Position numbers and translations under genes: made by a program
Notes under the pieces: model-generated
What the model was told of the DNA's origin: nothing
The model's database searches: none
The model's input: only the letters and a program-made list of their open reading frames with translations
Shown here: piece by piece, positions 1 through 7,951 of the stretch
Numbering within the stretch: position 1 is the stretch's first letter
Layout of the letters: the number at the start of each line of letters is the position of its first letter
Source of the DNA: Mesorhizobium sp. B2-7-2
Lineage (GTDB): Bacteria > Pseudomonadota > Alphaproteobacteria > Rhizobiales > Rhizobiaceae
Reading direction: 5' to 3'
Length of the DNA stretch: 48,762 nt
Assembly: GCF_006440775.1 (NCBI RefSeq)
Contig: NZ_VFTZ01000034.1
Location: forward strand, 1 to 48,762

Positions 1-29
1 CTACTCCCCTACTCCCCTACTCCCCTACT
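1..29. repeat. 8-bp tandem repeat at window edge
   Basis: Three perfect copies of TACTCCCC (2-25) followed by a partial fourth. The copies run across the stop codon (17-19, minus strand) of the SH3-domain gene, so changes in copy number would alter that protein's last residues or its stop. The array may continue beyond the window edge. Confidence 0.8.
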
Positions 30-817
30 GCCACCTGATCCGTGATCTCGAAGCGCTCGGACACGCCGATGCGGATCATGTTGAGGCTGCCTTCGCGGGT
101 GAAGCGGAATTCGTCGGGGGAGTCGGAGCCGGCGGGCTTGCCGTCGTGGAAATTGATGAGGCGGGTGCCGCCGTCCGGCCAGGTCACGGTCACCACGCTG
201 TCGCCGCCCTCATGCGCGACACTGATTTCGCAGCGGGTCATCGGTTGGCCGACATGGCGGGCGCAGGGGATGCCGGCGTCCGGGGTGTCGGACCCGGCGC
301 TGGTCGAGGCCACGAAGGCGAGGCCATACGCGTCCTGCATGGCGGTCCTGCCGATCTCGGCCGCAGATGGCGGCTCGGCCGGCTCCCCGCCACCCAGGCG
401 CGCCGTTATGTCAGGCTGCGGCTCCTCGGAAGGTTGAGGCGCCGCGGCCGCCGGTGCGCCGGCATCTTCAGGCGCCGGCGCAGGGTTGTTGGGGCTGAGA
501 TAGCGGGCGGGCGCCCAACCGACGATATGCGCGTCCTGCGTATCCTCGACCTTGCACCAGGGATAGCCGTTGACGACGTTGCAGCCGAAATTCTTGACGG
601 CCGTGCCGTTTGGCAGCCGCGCCGCCACCTTTCCACTTGGCGAAGCGGTGACGCGGATGTTGAGGAGATCGTCCGGCGCCAGGCCGCCGATAATCGAAAC
701 GATCGGTCCCGGCGCATCCTGGGCTATGGCCGGCAGGGCCGCAAGCAGCGAGGGAACGGCGAAGAGTGCCTTCAGCGTCAGTCGGAGCGTAGTTTTGCGC
801 TTCATCTTTGGCTGCAT
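17..817 (-). CDS. SH3-domain secreted protein
   Basis: 266 aa. A cationic N-terminus, a hydrophobic core (about residues 12-30) and an Ala-x-Ala-like cleavage region (ALPAIAQ) indicate a Sec signal peptide and periplasmic location. Residues about 45-110 resemble a bacterial SH3 domain: DLLNIRVTASPSGKVAARLP, a conserved NGYPWCKVE block and a GWAPARYL end. A Pro/Ala/Glu-rich linker (about 110-150) leads to a C-terminal domain with two cysteines (CARHVGQPMTRC) that I do not recognise. Such SH3 proteins often bind envelope components, but the ligand here is unknown. The first ATG was used; a second lies four codons later and neither has a strong Shine-Dalgarno (SD). Confidence 0.8.
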   Translation of the reverse strand: MQPKMKRKTTLRLTLKALFAVPSLLAALPAIAQDAPGPIVSIIGGLAPDDLLNIRVTASPSGKVAARLPNGTAVKNFGCNVVNGYPWCKVEDTQDAHIVGWAPARYLSPNNPAPAPEDAGAPAAAAPQPSEEPQPDITARLGGGEPAEPPSAAEIGRTAMQDAYGLAFVASTSAGSDTPDAGIPCARHVGQPMTRCEISVAHEGGDSVVTVTWPDGGTRLINFHDGKPAGSDSPDEFRFTREGSLNMIRIGVSERFEITDQVAVGE

Positions 818-943
818 TTTTCCGAGTCGCGTTAGGGCCCAAGGGAGCTCCGACCGCGAGGCGATGGGCTATAGTCGGCGACACCGCAGGATGTCATCCT
901 GAATTTGCGCGGAATTGTGAGGCCGAGGGCACGCGGAGATCGT

Positions 944-1300
944 TCAGGCCGAAACCTCGATCTCGGAGGTGCCGACCGCCGGCAGATCCTTGTCGCCGTC
1001 AGCCGCGGCGATCACGCTGTCGAGCAGGCCGGGAAAGCGCTTGTCGAGGTCGTCGCGGCGCAGCGTTATAAGCCGGCTGGTGCCTGCCGCCTCGCTGCGG
1101 GTGACGCCCGCCTCGCGCAGCTTGGCGAGGTGGTAGCTGAGATTGGTCTTGGAGGCGAGGTCGAGGAACTTGCTGCAGTTCATCGGCACGCCTTCCTTGC
1201 GCGCCAGATAGCGGACAATGGCAAGCCGGGTCGGGTCGCCGAGCACGGCGAGCACGATCGGCAGGCTGATCTGGTCGGCGGTTGGATGGGGCAGGCTCAT
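944..1300 (-). CDS. ArsR-family transcriptional regulator
   Basis: 118 aa, usual ArsR/SmtB length. The winged helix is recognisable: LAVLGDPTRLAIVRYLA (helix near residue 20), then LDLASKTNLSYHLAKLREAGV as recognition helix, and a wing ending in SRLITLRRDDL. No Cys-rich metal-binding motif is visible (one Cys, near residue 42), so it is more likely one of the non-metal ArsR proteins that control exporters. It diverges from the MFS gene at 1496, and an inverted repeat in the shared 195-bp gap is a plausible operator. Control of itself and the pump is inferred from arrangement. Confidence 0.85.
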   Translation of the reverse strand: MSLPHPTADQISLPIVLAVLGDPTRLAIVRYLARKEGVPMNCSKFLDLASKTNLSYHLAKLREAGVTRSEAAGTSRLITLRRDDLDKRFPGLLDSVIAAADGDKDLPAVGTSEIEVSA

Positions 1301-1462
1301 GGCCCAGAATTAAGCATAAACGGCACGAACTTCAACGCGGCTTCCTTTTCTGCCGACAGACATTAGCCTCTTCCCTTTCGGCCCGTCCTGACACAGGGCT
1401 GTCAGCAGGGTTCAGCTATTTTCTCCCGGCTCGGTTGACATCATGCCCTGTTATGTCCAATT

Positions 1463-1480
1463 GTTCAATAACTTTTGAAC
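1463..1480. promoter_or_regulatory. Candidate ArsR operator
   Basis: Inverted repeat GTTCAA-N6-TTGAAC lies 16 bp upstream of the MFS start and downstream of a good -35-like TTGACA (1435-1440). Binding there would block the pump promoter. The -10 hexamer is not clear. Confidence 0.45.
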
Positions 1481-1495
1481 TAAGGACAGTTCCCC

Positions 1496-2674
1496 ATGGA
1501 CAAGCGGATCTTCTGGCTTGCGCTCGGATCCTTTGCGATCTCGACCGAAGGCTTCGTCATCTCCAGCCTTCTTCCGGATATCGCCACTGACGCCGGCATC
1601 TCCGTGCCGCTCGCAGGCTCGCTGATCACCGCCTTCGCGCTCGCCTATGCGTTCGGCGCGCCGGTGCTGGCGACGCTGACCGGCGAATGGGACCGGCGGC
1701 GCGTCATCTTGTGGACGCTGGTGTTCTTCGTCCTTGGTAATGTTGCTGCCGCGCTCAGTTCGTCCTTCGAGGTGCTTTTGATCGCCCGCATCGTGATGGC
1801 ACTGTCGTCCGGCCTGTTCGCGGCGACCGCGCAAGGCACGGCGGTGGCTCTGGTCGACGACCACCACCGGGCACGCGCCATCGCCGTCGTCGTCGGCGGC
1901 ACCACTGTGGCGGTTGCCGTCGGCGCGCCGCTCGGCGCGCTGATCGCGGCCATTGCCGGCTGGCGCGGCACTTTCTTTGCCATTGCCGGGCTCGGCGCGC
2001 TGGCCGGTGCGATCCTCTGGTACCGGTTGCCCCGCAGCATCATCGGCACCAAGCTGCCGCTGAGGGCGCGGCTGGCGGCGGCAGTGCGGCCTGGCGTGAT
2101 GCCGATCCTGCTGACCACGGTGCTGGCGCTGATTGGAGCCTTCACCGTCTTTGCCTTCATCGCGCCCTTGGCCATCGAAGGCGGCGGGCTCTCTGCGATC
2201 GCGCTGCCGGGCATGCTGCTCGCCTTCGGCGTCGGCGCCGTCATCGGCAACATCGCCGGCGGGCAGGCCGCCGACCGCTTCGGCGCCACCCGAACCGTCG
2301 CCTGGTCGCTGGCGCTCTCCGCCGCGATGCTCGCCACCTTCTCGCTGATCCCGACCTTCCTGCCGCAGTCGATCGCCGGGCCGGCGCTGATGGGTATGAT
2401 GGTGCCGTGGGGCATTGTCGGCTGGGCCTTCCCGCCGGCGCAGGCGAGCCGCATCATAGAGATCGCGCCGGATGCCGCGCCCATCGTGCTGTCGCTCAAT
2501 GCTTCGGCGCTCTATCTGGGCGTCGCCCTGGGCGCGGTGGTCGGCGCCGCGGTGCTGCGCTTCGGCGCGCCGGCCGATCTCGGCCTGATCGCGGCGGTGT
2601 TCCCGATCGTCGGGCTGGGTGTCGTGCTTGCCGGCCGGATGTTGGCCCGCCCCGTGGCGATGCCGGCGGAATAA
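1496..2674 (+). CDS. MFS transporter (DHA1-type exporter)
   Basis: 392 aa with about 12 hydrophobic segments, the usual length for the drug:H+ antiporter-1 branch. The N-terminus (LALGSFAISTEGFVISSLLP) is typical of the AraJ/PbuE/YdhP-like group. The loop 2-3 region AFGAPVLATLTGEWDRRRVI matches MFS motif A, and loop 8-9 GGQAADRFGATRTV is its repeat. The protein should sit in the inner membrane and export a small molecule by proton exchange; the substrate cannot be read from sequence. It is divergent from an ArsR gene that probably represses it. The ATG at 1496 follows AAGGACAG, an acceptable SD. Confidence 0.85.
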   Translation: MDKRIFWLALGSFAISTEGFVISSLLPDIATDAGISVPLAGSLITAFALAYAFGAPVLATLTGEWDRRRVILWTLVFFVLGNVAAALSSSFEVLLIARIVMALSSGLFAATAQGTAVALVDDHHRARAIAVVVGGTTVAVAVGAPLGALIAAIAGWRGTFFAIAGLGALAGAILWYRLPRSIIGTKLPLRARLAAAVRPGVMPILLTTVLALIGAFTVFAFIAPLAIEGGGLSAIALPGMLLAFGVGAVIGNIAGGQAADRFGATRTVAWSLALSAAMLATFSLIPTFLPQSIAGPALMGMMVPWGIVGWAFPPAQASRIIEIAPDAAPIVLSLNASALYLGVALGAVVGAAVLRFGAPADLGLIAAVFPIVGLGVVLAGRMLARPVAMPAE

Positions 2675-2786
2675 AGCTGCCCATGGAGACTGACTGGCGG
2701 CCTGGCGCCAGAGATCGTTTCCTCGGCAAAGTCTGTTTTCCGACAAGTCGGCGGCCGCATGCTTTGTCTTGTGTAGCGCAGGTCGA

Positions 2787-2946
2787 CCCCCACTCCGTCT
2801 CGGCTTCGCCGAGCCACCTCTCCCCCGATCGACGGGGTAGAGGAAAGGCGCCAAGCTTTTTGCCGTCAACGCTTGTCCAGCAACGCTCACTTCCGTTCCC
2901 TCCGGAGGAGGAAAGGTGGCGCTGCGAAGCAGCGACGGATTGGGGG
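2787..2946. repeat. MITE-like 160-bp element with hairpin-bearing arms
   Basis: This fills much of the 368-bp gap 2675-3042, where I see no gene. Left arm 2787-2826 and the reverse complement of right arm 2907-2946 align over 40 bp without gaps, with 7 mismatches. Each arm holds its own hairpin: CTCGGC-TTC-GCCGAG (2799-2813), and GCTGC-GAA-GCAGC (2921-2933) on the right. Four of the seven mismatches are two paired changes that keep the inner stems intact. No transposase ORF lies between the arms. Flanking target duplications were not obvious. Confidence 0.7.
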
Positions 2947-3042
2947 AACCACCTGGCAATCAAGCCTCAGATCGATCAGTCACGCCAGTCACAGAAGATG
3001 TGCAGGAGCGTAGCCACCTTCGCGGGGGCGAGGAACCAGCGT

Positions 3043-3642
3043 TTATACCGGTCGCCACATCTGCAGGATCGAGGCGGCCAGCAACAGGCCGAGCACAATG
3101 TTGAGCGCGCGCCACTGGCGCTCCGTCTTGAGCAGGCGGGCAAGCAGGGTTCCCGCCACGCACCACAGCGACAGCGAGAAGGCCGCGGTCAGCCCGAACA
3201 CGGCGCCCAGCAACAGCGCAAGCTGCAACGGACCATCCGCCAGTGCCGCGAAGGATGCGGCGGCGCCGAGCCCCATCGCCCAGCCCTTCGGATTCATCCA
3301 CTGGATGCCGGCGCCGCCGAAAAAGTTGTTCGGCCTGGCCATGCTGATGTCGAGGTTGGGCGGGCCGCTGCGGCCGATCTTGATCGCCAGCCAGATCAGA
3401 TAGAGCGAGCCCGCGATCTTCATGGCAAGCTGCAGGGATGGCACGGCGGCGAGCAGGCCAGCCAAGCCTGCCGCGCCCGCTGCCGCGACGGTAGCCAGCC
3501 CCGCGGCGCTGCCGGCCATCAGCGGCACCGAACGGCGAAAGCCGAATTGTGCGCCGGACGCGGTCGACAATGTGGTGGCGATGCCGGGCGTCGAGGTCGA
3601 GATCAGCGCGAACAGGACAAGCGGGATGATGGTATCGGACAT
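3043..3642 (-). CDS. LysE-family translocator
   Basis: 199 aa with about six hydrophobic segments, the length and layout of LysE/RhtB exporters. The N-terminal LFALISTSTPGIATTLSTASGAQFGFRRSVP matches the family signature (a Pro-Gly in helix 1, then G-x-x-G-x-R), and LYLIWLAIKI plus IQWMNPKGWAMGLGA are also typical. These inner-membrane proteins export amino acids or similar small metabolites. The start at 3642 was chosen over a longer frame because GGGAAG precedes it and family homology begins there. A LysR gene diverges from it, the classic LysE/LysG arrangement. The substrate is unknown. Confidence 0.85.
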   Translation of the reverse strand: MSDTIIPLVLFALISTSTPGIATTLSTASGAQFGFRRSVPLMAGSAAGLATVAAAGAAGLAGLLAAVPSLQLAMKIAGSLYLIWLAIKIGRSGPPNLDISMARPNNFFGGAGIQWMNPKGWAMGLGAAASFAALADGPLQLALLLGAVFGLTAAFSLSLWCVAGTLLARLLKTERQWRALNIVLGLLLAASILQMWRPV

Positions 3643-3694
3643 GCGGCTTCCCAATCGAGGAGCTGGCATGCTTAGGCGCTTGGCGGTATCAGTA

Positions 3695-3721
3695 AATGCA
3701 ATGTTTGATATGGTTTGCATT
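3695..3721. promoter_or_regulatory. Candidate LysR operator
   Basis: Inverted repeat AATGCAA-N13-TTGCATT lies midway between the divergent LysE and LysR genes. Spacing and position suit a LysR-family dimer site that would act on both promoters. Confidence 0.45.
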
Positions 3722-3733
3722 AGCGATTATAAT
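3704..3733 (+). promoter_or_regulatory. Candidate promoter of the LysR gene (possibly leaderless)
   Basis: TTTGAT (3704-3709), 18 bp, TATAAT (3728-3733). A start 7-8 bp downstream of the -10 would put the first nucleotide at or beside the ATG at 3741, giving a leaderless mRNA. No SD precedes that ATG. Confidence 0.4.
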
Positions 3734-3740
3734 GCCAGCT

Positions 3741-4607
3741 ATGATCCGCGATCTCGACACGACCCTCATCCGTACCTTCGTCACCACCGCCGACAAGGCC
3801 AGCATGACGGCGGCTGCCAATGCGCTTCACCTGACGCAAGGCGCCGTCAGCCAGCAGGTCAAGCGGCTGGAGGAGGTGCTCGGTGAGAGCCTGTTCGAGC
3901 GCGACCGCCGCGGCCTGAGGCTCACGCGACCCGGCGAGCGGCTGCTCGACAGGGCCAGGCGCCTGCTGCAGCTCAATGACGAGATCCTTGCCGAGATCAG
4001 GGGAAGGGCGGTTGCCGGGCAGGTGCGGATCGGCGTGCCTTACGATCTCGTCGGCACGCTGCTCGCGCCCGTGCTGAAGGCCTATGTGGAAGCCTATCCG
4101 CAGGTGGAGATTTCGCTGATCTGCGCGTCCTCGCCGGAACTCGCGGCGGCCCTGGCGGCGGGCACCATCGACCTTGCCGTCATCGAGGAGCGTGTCGGTC
4201 CGACCCTGGGCGAATGCCTGCTCGTCGACCGGCTGGTGTGGGTCGGCGCCAGAGGCGGGACGGCACGCCTGAAGCGGCCGCTGCCGGTTTCGATCGTCGC
4301 CGACACCTGCGCCTTCCGGCCGGCGGTGCTCGCCGCGCTTGGCGAGCAGGGGCTCGACTGGCGCACCGTGTTCGAGAACGGCAACATCGATGCCACGACC
4401 GCGACGGTGCGCTCGGACCTCGCGGTCACCGCCTGGCTTGCCTCGACGGTTCCGGCCGATCTCGACATCCTGTCCGATGCCGGCCTTCCGGCGCTGCCGA
4501 ATTTCTCCGTCAACTTGCATCTGCCGAAACATGCAACTCAGCCGGCAGCGCGAGAGTTTGCGGCGCATATTCGCAAAGGCCTGGTCAGGCGGCGCGAGGC
4601 GGCCTGA
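3741..4607 (+). CDS. LysR-family transcriptional regulator
   Basis: 288 aa. N-terminal helix-turn-helix: TFVTTADKASMTAAANALHLTQGAVSQQVKRLEEVLGESLFERDRRGLRLTRPGERLL (about residues 10-67), then a LysR substrate-binding domain opening with VRIGVPYDLVGTLLAPVLKAY. Full length. It diverges from the LysE-type exporter, so it most likely senses the exported metabolite and activates that gene. ATGs at 3732 and 3741 are in frame; 3741 is preferred because a TATAAT overlaps the earlier one. It is followed by a perfect hairpin and then the convergent reductase gene. Confidence 0.88.
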   Translation: MIRDLDTTLIRTFVTTADKASMTAAANALHLTQGAVSQQVKRLEEVLGESLFERDRRGLRLTRPGERLLDRARRLLQLNDEILAEIRGRAVAGQVRIGVPYDLVGTLLAPVLKAYVEAYPQVEISLICASSPELAAALAAGTIDLAVIEERVGPTLGECLLVDRLVWVGARGGTARLKRPLPVSIVADTCAFRPAVLAALGEQGLDWRTVFENGNIDATTATVRSDLAVTAWLASTVPADLDILSDAGLPALPNFSVNLHLPKHATQPAAREFAAHIRKGLVRRREAA

Positions 4608-4629
4608 AAGTCTCACACTCCGCTGGAGT

Positions 4630-4660
4630 ATCCGTCTCGGCGCTGCGCGCCGAGACGGAT
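4630..4660. terminator. Perfect 14-bp hairpin between convergent genes
   Basis: ATCCGTCTCGGCGC, loop TGC, then its exact complement. It lies 22 bp after the LysR stop and 29 bp before the convergent reductase stop. There is no T-run on either side, so it may be a barrier or mRNA 3'-end stabiliser rather than a standard terminator. Its TCCGTCTCGGC core is shared with the arm of the element at 2787. Confidence 0.5.
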
Positions 4661-4689
4661 GTTCCAGCCGGCGACAACTTCCCCAAATT

Positions 4690-5340
4690 CTACTTCCAAT
4701 TCTTGCGCCGTTCGAGCTCGGCTTCGGAAGGCTCCTGCTGGGCAAACGAGCCCGTACGGATTTCGCCTCCGCGCTCATAGGTCGCCATGATGACGCCGGT
4801 GGTGGAAGCCTGCGATTTGACCAGCTTGAACGCCGCCGGCATCGCGTCGTCGCCGAACAGCCGCTTGCCCTTGCCCAGCAGCAGCGGGAAGGTCATCAGC
4901 CGGATCTCGTCGATCAGCCGGTTGGCGAGCAGGGTCTGGATCAGATTGCCCGATCCCTGGATGAGCAGGTCGGGTCCGTCTTCCTGCTTGAGCTCCTTGA
5001 GCCTTGCAACGACATCCGGTCCGAGCGACTGCGTGTTCTGCCAGGTCAGCGTATCCGGCCGGTGCGTCGCCACATATTTGACCGCGGGGTTGAAGACAGC
5101 CGCGATCGGATCGTTCTGATACGGCCAGTATGCGGCGAAGATATCGTAGGTTCTGCGGCCGAGCAGCAGGTCGAACGGTTTGGAGAACATCTCCTCCATG
5201 GCCGCGCCTGCCACCTCGTCAAAATAATGGAAGGTCCAGCCGCCGAACTTGAAGCCGCCGACCGGATCCTCTTCCGGCCCGCCCGGCGCCTGCATTACGC
5301 CGTCGAGGCTAACGAATGTGGCGGCGATGATCTTGCGCAT
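4690..5340 (-). CDS. Dihydrofolate reductase/RibD-like family protein
   Basis: 216 aa. The fold signature runs from MRKIIAATFVSLDGVMQAPGG through a core LLGRRTYDIFAAYWP and GPDLLIQGSGNLIQTLL to IDEIRLMTFPLLLGKGKRLFG, typical of the RibD C-terminal/DHFR-like family. Members are NADPH-dependent reductases, mostly of unknown substrate; this is not the folate enzyme FolA. Start 5340 follows GGGAGAAG; a longer frame upstream runs into a palindromic repeat and was rejected. It is convergent with the LysR gene and not clearly part of an operon. Confidence 0.85.
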   Translation of the reverse strand: MRKIIAATFVSLDGVMQAPGGPEEDPVGGFKFGGWTFHYFDEVAGAAMEEMFSKPFDLLLGRRTYDIFAAYWPYQNDPIAAVFNPAVKYVATHRPDTLTWQNTQSLGPDVVARLKELKQEDGPDLLIQGSGNLIQTLLANRLIDEIRLMTFPLLLGKGKRLFGDDAMPAAFKLVKSQASTTGVIMATYERGGEIRTGSFAQQEPSEAELERRKNWK

Positions 5341-5401
5341 CTGTCTTCTCCCTTTCACGATCCGCGCCGTCGCGGCCGGATTTCTGCCTAAAGCATTCGA
5401 C

Positions 5402-5445
5402 GCAATTCCTGATGGAAAACCGCTTCGCACTTTTCCTGGAATTGC
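5402..5445. repeat. Rhizobial intergenic palindrome, family B copy 1
   Basis: Nested hairpin: GCAATTCC (5402-5409) pairs with GGAATTGC (5438-5445), and GGAAAA (5414-5419) pairs with TTTTCC (5431-5436), with loop CCGCTTCGCAC. It lies between the reductase and methyltransferase genes, both on the minus strand. It resembles the RIME-type palindromes known from rhizobia; the second copy is at 41709. Confidence 0.7.
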
Positions 5446-5493
5446 TCCAAGGACGAACGGCAAGGCTGCTCTCCGACACAGCCCCGCGAATTT

Positions 5494-6336
5494 CTAGCGC
5501 GTGTCGTCGACGCGAACGGCGCGTGACGAGAACCAGATATCGCCGGAGACGGCGGTTGCCGTCCGGTCCGGCGCCTTGTCTTCCCTCAGCCAGATCGAGC
5601 GCGTGCGCGCCGCGCGCTCACGCGTCGGTATTTTCGCGCCCGGCTCGGCAACGGAGGCGCCGACGCAAGGGATGAACCAGGAGCCCATGAAGGGCCGGCA
5701 GGTAAAGCCGTTTTTCAGGCGGGTTACGAGGACCGCGAGGCCGACGGTTTCGGAGGGACGCCAGGGAAAGATCATGCGGCCGCCGGGCTTCAGCGCTTTC
5801 AGCCAAGCGGCGGGCGGCGCGACGACGCCGGCATTGACATAGATGACATCGGAGGGCGGCAAAGGATTGGCGACGGCGTCGCCATGGATCACCTCGATGT
5901 TGCGGTACCGGGCGAGATTCGCCTTGGCGCGCGCGGCAAGGCCGGCCTCGATCTCGAAGGCGGTAACGCCGCCGCCCGGCTCGACCAGCCTCGCCAGCAG
6001 CGCCGTATAATAGCCGGTGCCGGCGCCGATATGGGTGACGTGCTCGCCCGGCTTCGGCTCGACCTTGCCGAGCCACATCGCGTGCAGCATCGGCTCGCCA
6101 TTGTTGATGCCCTTGTCGGCATCGAGCACGACGAGGACATTCTGGTAGATATAACCAGGATCGGCGCTCGGCGTCTGGAACCGGCCTTCGCCGGCAAAGA
6201 CGGTCCATGGTCCCGGACCCAGGAAGGCCTCGCGCGGCACCGCAGCGAACACCTCCTCGATGCGTGGATCGGCCGACCGGGCGTGCGCAGCCATCAGCCT
6301 GGCGTAGAATCTGCGGGCTTCGTCCGGTTTGGCCAT
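5494..6336 (-). CDS. Protein-L-isoaspartate O-methyltransferase-like protein
   Basis: 280 aa. The first part, DPRIEEVFAAVPREAFLGPG followed by GYIYQNVLVVLD and NNGEPMLHAMWL, follows the PCMT layout. The SAM-binding motif I is HIGAGTGYYTALLARLV, followed by an acidic end of strand 2 (AFEIEAGLAARAK) and IEVIHGDA. PCMT enzymes methylate damaged L-isoaspartyl residues with S-adenosylmethionine in the cytosol. The C-terminal extension after about residue 215 is longer than in E. coli Pcm (208 aa), so this may be a divergent family member with another substrate. mntH starts further upstream on the same strand but has its own regulation. Confidence 0.75.
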   Translation of the reverse strand: MAKPDEARRFYARLMAAHARSADPRIEEVFAAVPREAFLGPGPWTVFAGEGRFQTPSADPGYIYQNVLVVLDADKGINNGEPMLHAMWLGKVEPKPGEHVTHIGAGTGYYTALLARLVEPGGGVTAFEIEAGLAARAKANLARYRNIEVIHGDAVANPLPPSDVIYVNAGVVAPPAAWLKALKPGGRMIFPWRPSETVGLAVLVTRLKNGFTCRPFMGSWFIPCVGASVAEPGAKIPTRERAARTRSIWLREDKAPDRTATAVSGDIWFSSRAVRVDDTR

Positions 6337-6372
6337 GGCGCGAAGATAGCGCGGCCGGCACGAATGTCGCGG

Positions 6373-7731
6373 TCAGCCGGCGACGGTGTCGTAGAGGAGC
6401 TTGAAGTTGAGAACGAGGATGACGGCAGCAACCACCCAGGCCAACGCCGCAACGCCGCGCGGTATGGCGAAATTGCCCATCTTCTTCTTGTCCGACACGA
6501 ACTGCACCAGCGGCACCACCGCGAAAGGCAGCTGCATCGACAGGATCACCTGGCTGAAGACGAGCAGCTGGCCGGTTCCCTTCTCGCCATAGAGTGCCGT
6601 GACGACCACCACGGGGACGATGGCAATGCCGCGCGTCACCAGGCGCCGCGCCCATTGCGGGATGCGCAGGCGCAGGAAGCCTTCCATCACGATCTGGCCG
6701 GCGAGCGTCGCGGTGACGGTCGAGTTGAGGCCGGAGGCAAGCAGCGCGACGGCGAACAGGATCGAGGCAATGCCCAGGCCGAGCAGCGGCGAGAGCAGCT
6801 CGAAGGCCTGGCCAATCTCGGCGACGTGGTGATGGCCGGTATCGTGGAAGGCGACCGCCGCGACGATCAGGATCGACGCATTGACGAACAGCGCCAGGAT
6901 CAGCGCGATGGTCGAATCCGTCGTCGCCCATTTGATGGCGTCGCGCTTGCCGGCATCGGTGCGCTCATAGGCGCGGGTCTGCACGATCGAGGAATGCAGA
7001 TAGAGATTATGCGGCATGACTGTCGCGCCGATGATGCCAATGGCGATGTAGAGCATCGCCGGATTGGTGACGATCTGCGGCGACGGCACGAACATCGAAT
7101 GCAGGATCGTGCCGGCGGGCGGCGCGGCGACGAAGATCTGGATGGCAAAGCAGCCGAAGATGATGATCAGCAGAGCGACTACGAAGGCCTCGAGATAGCG
7201 GAAGCCCTTGTTCATCAGCAGCAGCACAAGGAAAGCATCGAGCGCGGTGAGGATGGCGCCGCCGATCAGCGGGATGCTGAACAGAAGCTGCAGCGCGATC
7301 GCCGTGCCGATCACCTCGGCGAGGTCGCAGGCGATGATGGCCAGCTCGCAGGCGATCCAGAGCAGCAGATTGACCGGGCGCGGATAATAGGCGCGGCAGG
7401 CCTGGGCGAGGTCGCGGCCGGTGGCGATGCCGAGACGCGCGGCAAGCGCCTGCAGCAGGATCGCCATCAGGTTCGACAGCATGATGATGAAAAGCAGCGT
7501 GTAGCCGAACTGGGCGCCACCGGCGAGGTCGGTCGCCCAGTTGCCTGGGTCCATATAGCCGACCGAGACCATGTAGCCCGGCCCCATGAAGGCGAACAGG
7601 CGGCGGAACCAGACGCCGGTCCGCGGCACCGCGATCGAGGCGTTCACCTCGCGCAGGCTCGGCTGCTCGTCGTCGGGCCTGTCGAATCGCCATGCGGGTC
7701 GGGCTACGGTTGCTGCATCGGCATCGGACAT
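6373..7731 (-). CDS. mntH: Nramp-family Mn2+/Fe2+ transporter MntH
   Basis: 452 aa with about 11 membrane segments. The metal-binding helices are intact: GPGYMVSVGYMDPGNWATDL carries the DPGN motif of helix 1, and GATVMPHNLYLHSSIVQTR carries MPHN of helix 6. Nramp proteins import divalent manganese (and iron) with protons across the inner membrane. The gene diverges from an MntR-type regulator, and an AT-rich imperfect palindrome sits about 50 bp upstream of the start. Repression in manganese excess is therefore likely. The ATG at 7731 is well placed relative to homologues, which share a variable 40-residue N-terminus. Confidence 0.92.
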   Translation of the reverse strand: MSDADAATVARPAWRFDRPDDEQPSLREVNASIAVPRTGVWFRRLFAFMGPGYMVSVGYMDPGNWATDLAGGAQFGYTLLFIIMLSNLMAILLQALAARLGIATGRDLAQACRAYYPRPVNLLLWIACELAIIACDLAEVIGTAIALQLLFSIPLIGGAILTALDAFLVLLLMNKGFRYLEAFVVALLIIIFGCFAIQIFVAAPPAGTILHSMFVPSPQIVTNPAMLYIAIGIIGATVMPHNLYLHSSIVQTRAYERTDAGKRDAIKWATTDSTIALILALFVNASILIVAAVAFHDTGHHHVAEIGQAFELLSPLLGLGIASILFAVALLASGLNSTVTATLAGQIVMEGFLRLRIPQWARRLVTRGIAIVPVVVVTALYGEKGTGQLLVFSQVILSMQLPFAVVPLVQFVSDKKKMGNFAIPRGVAALAWVVAAVILVLNFKLLYDTVAG

Positions 7732-7781
7732 CGGATTTCCGCTGGAATTGTCGAATATGCCTCTTATCTACGCCATGGCTC

Positions 7782-7805
7782 AACATTATGCAATATGCTA
7801 TATTT
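7782..7805. promoter_or_regulatory. Candidate MntR operator
   Basis: AT-rich imperfect palindrome beginning AACAT and ending ATATTT, located between mntH and mntR and 51 bp from the mntH start. It resembles the AACATAGC/GCTATGTT half-sites of enterobacterial MntR only loosely, so the assignment rests mainly on position. Confidence 0.4.
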
Positions 7806-7951
7806 CATTGATCATGCTTTCGTGATGAGCCGAGACAAGGGCGGCGGGCTGCCGCAAACGCCGGTTGCGCATGAGCGGGAATGCAAATAAACGGCCGGAC
7901 CATCAGGGGTTCGTGTTATGGATGCGGTCCCGATTCAAGGAGGGGCGCGGA

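Noticed and set aside
1451..2959. 502-aa minus-strand open frame
   Set aside because: Shadow of the MFS gene and repeat; Arg/Gly-rich sequence with no domain.
5884..7890. 668-aa plus-strand frame
   Set aside because: Antisense to the PCMT-like and mntH genes, composition typical of a GC-rich shadow.
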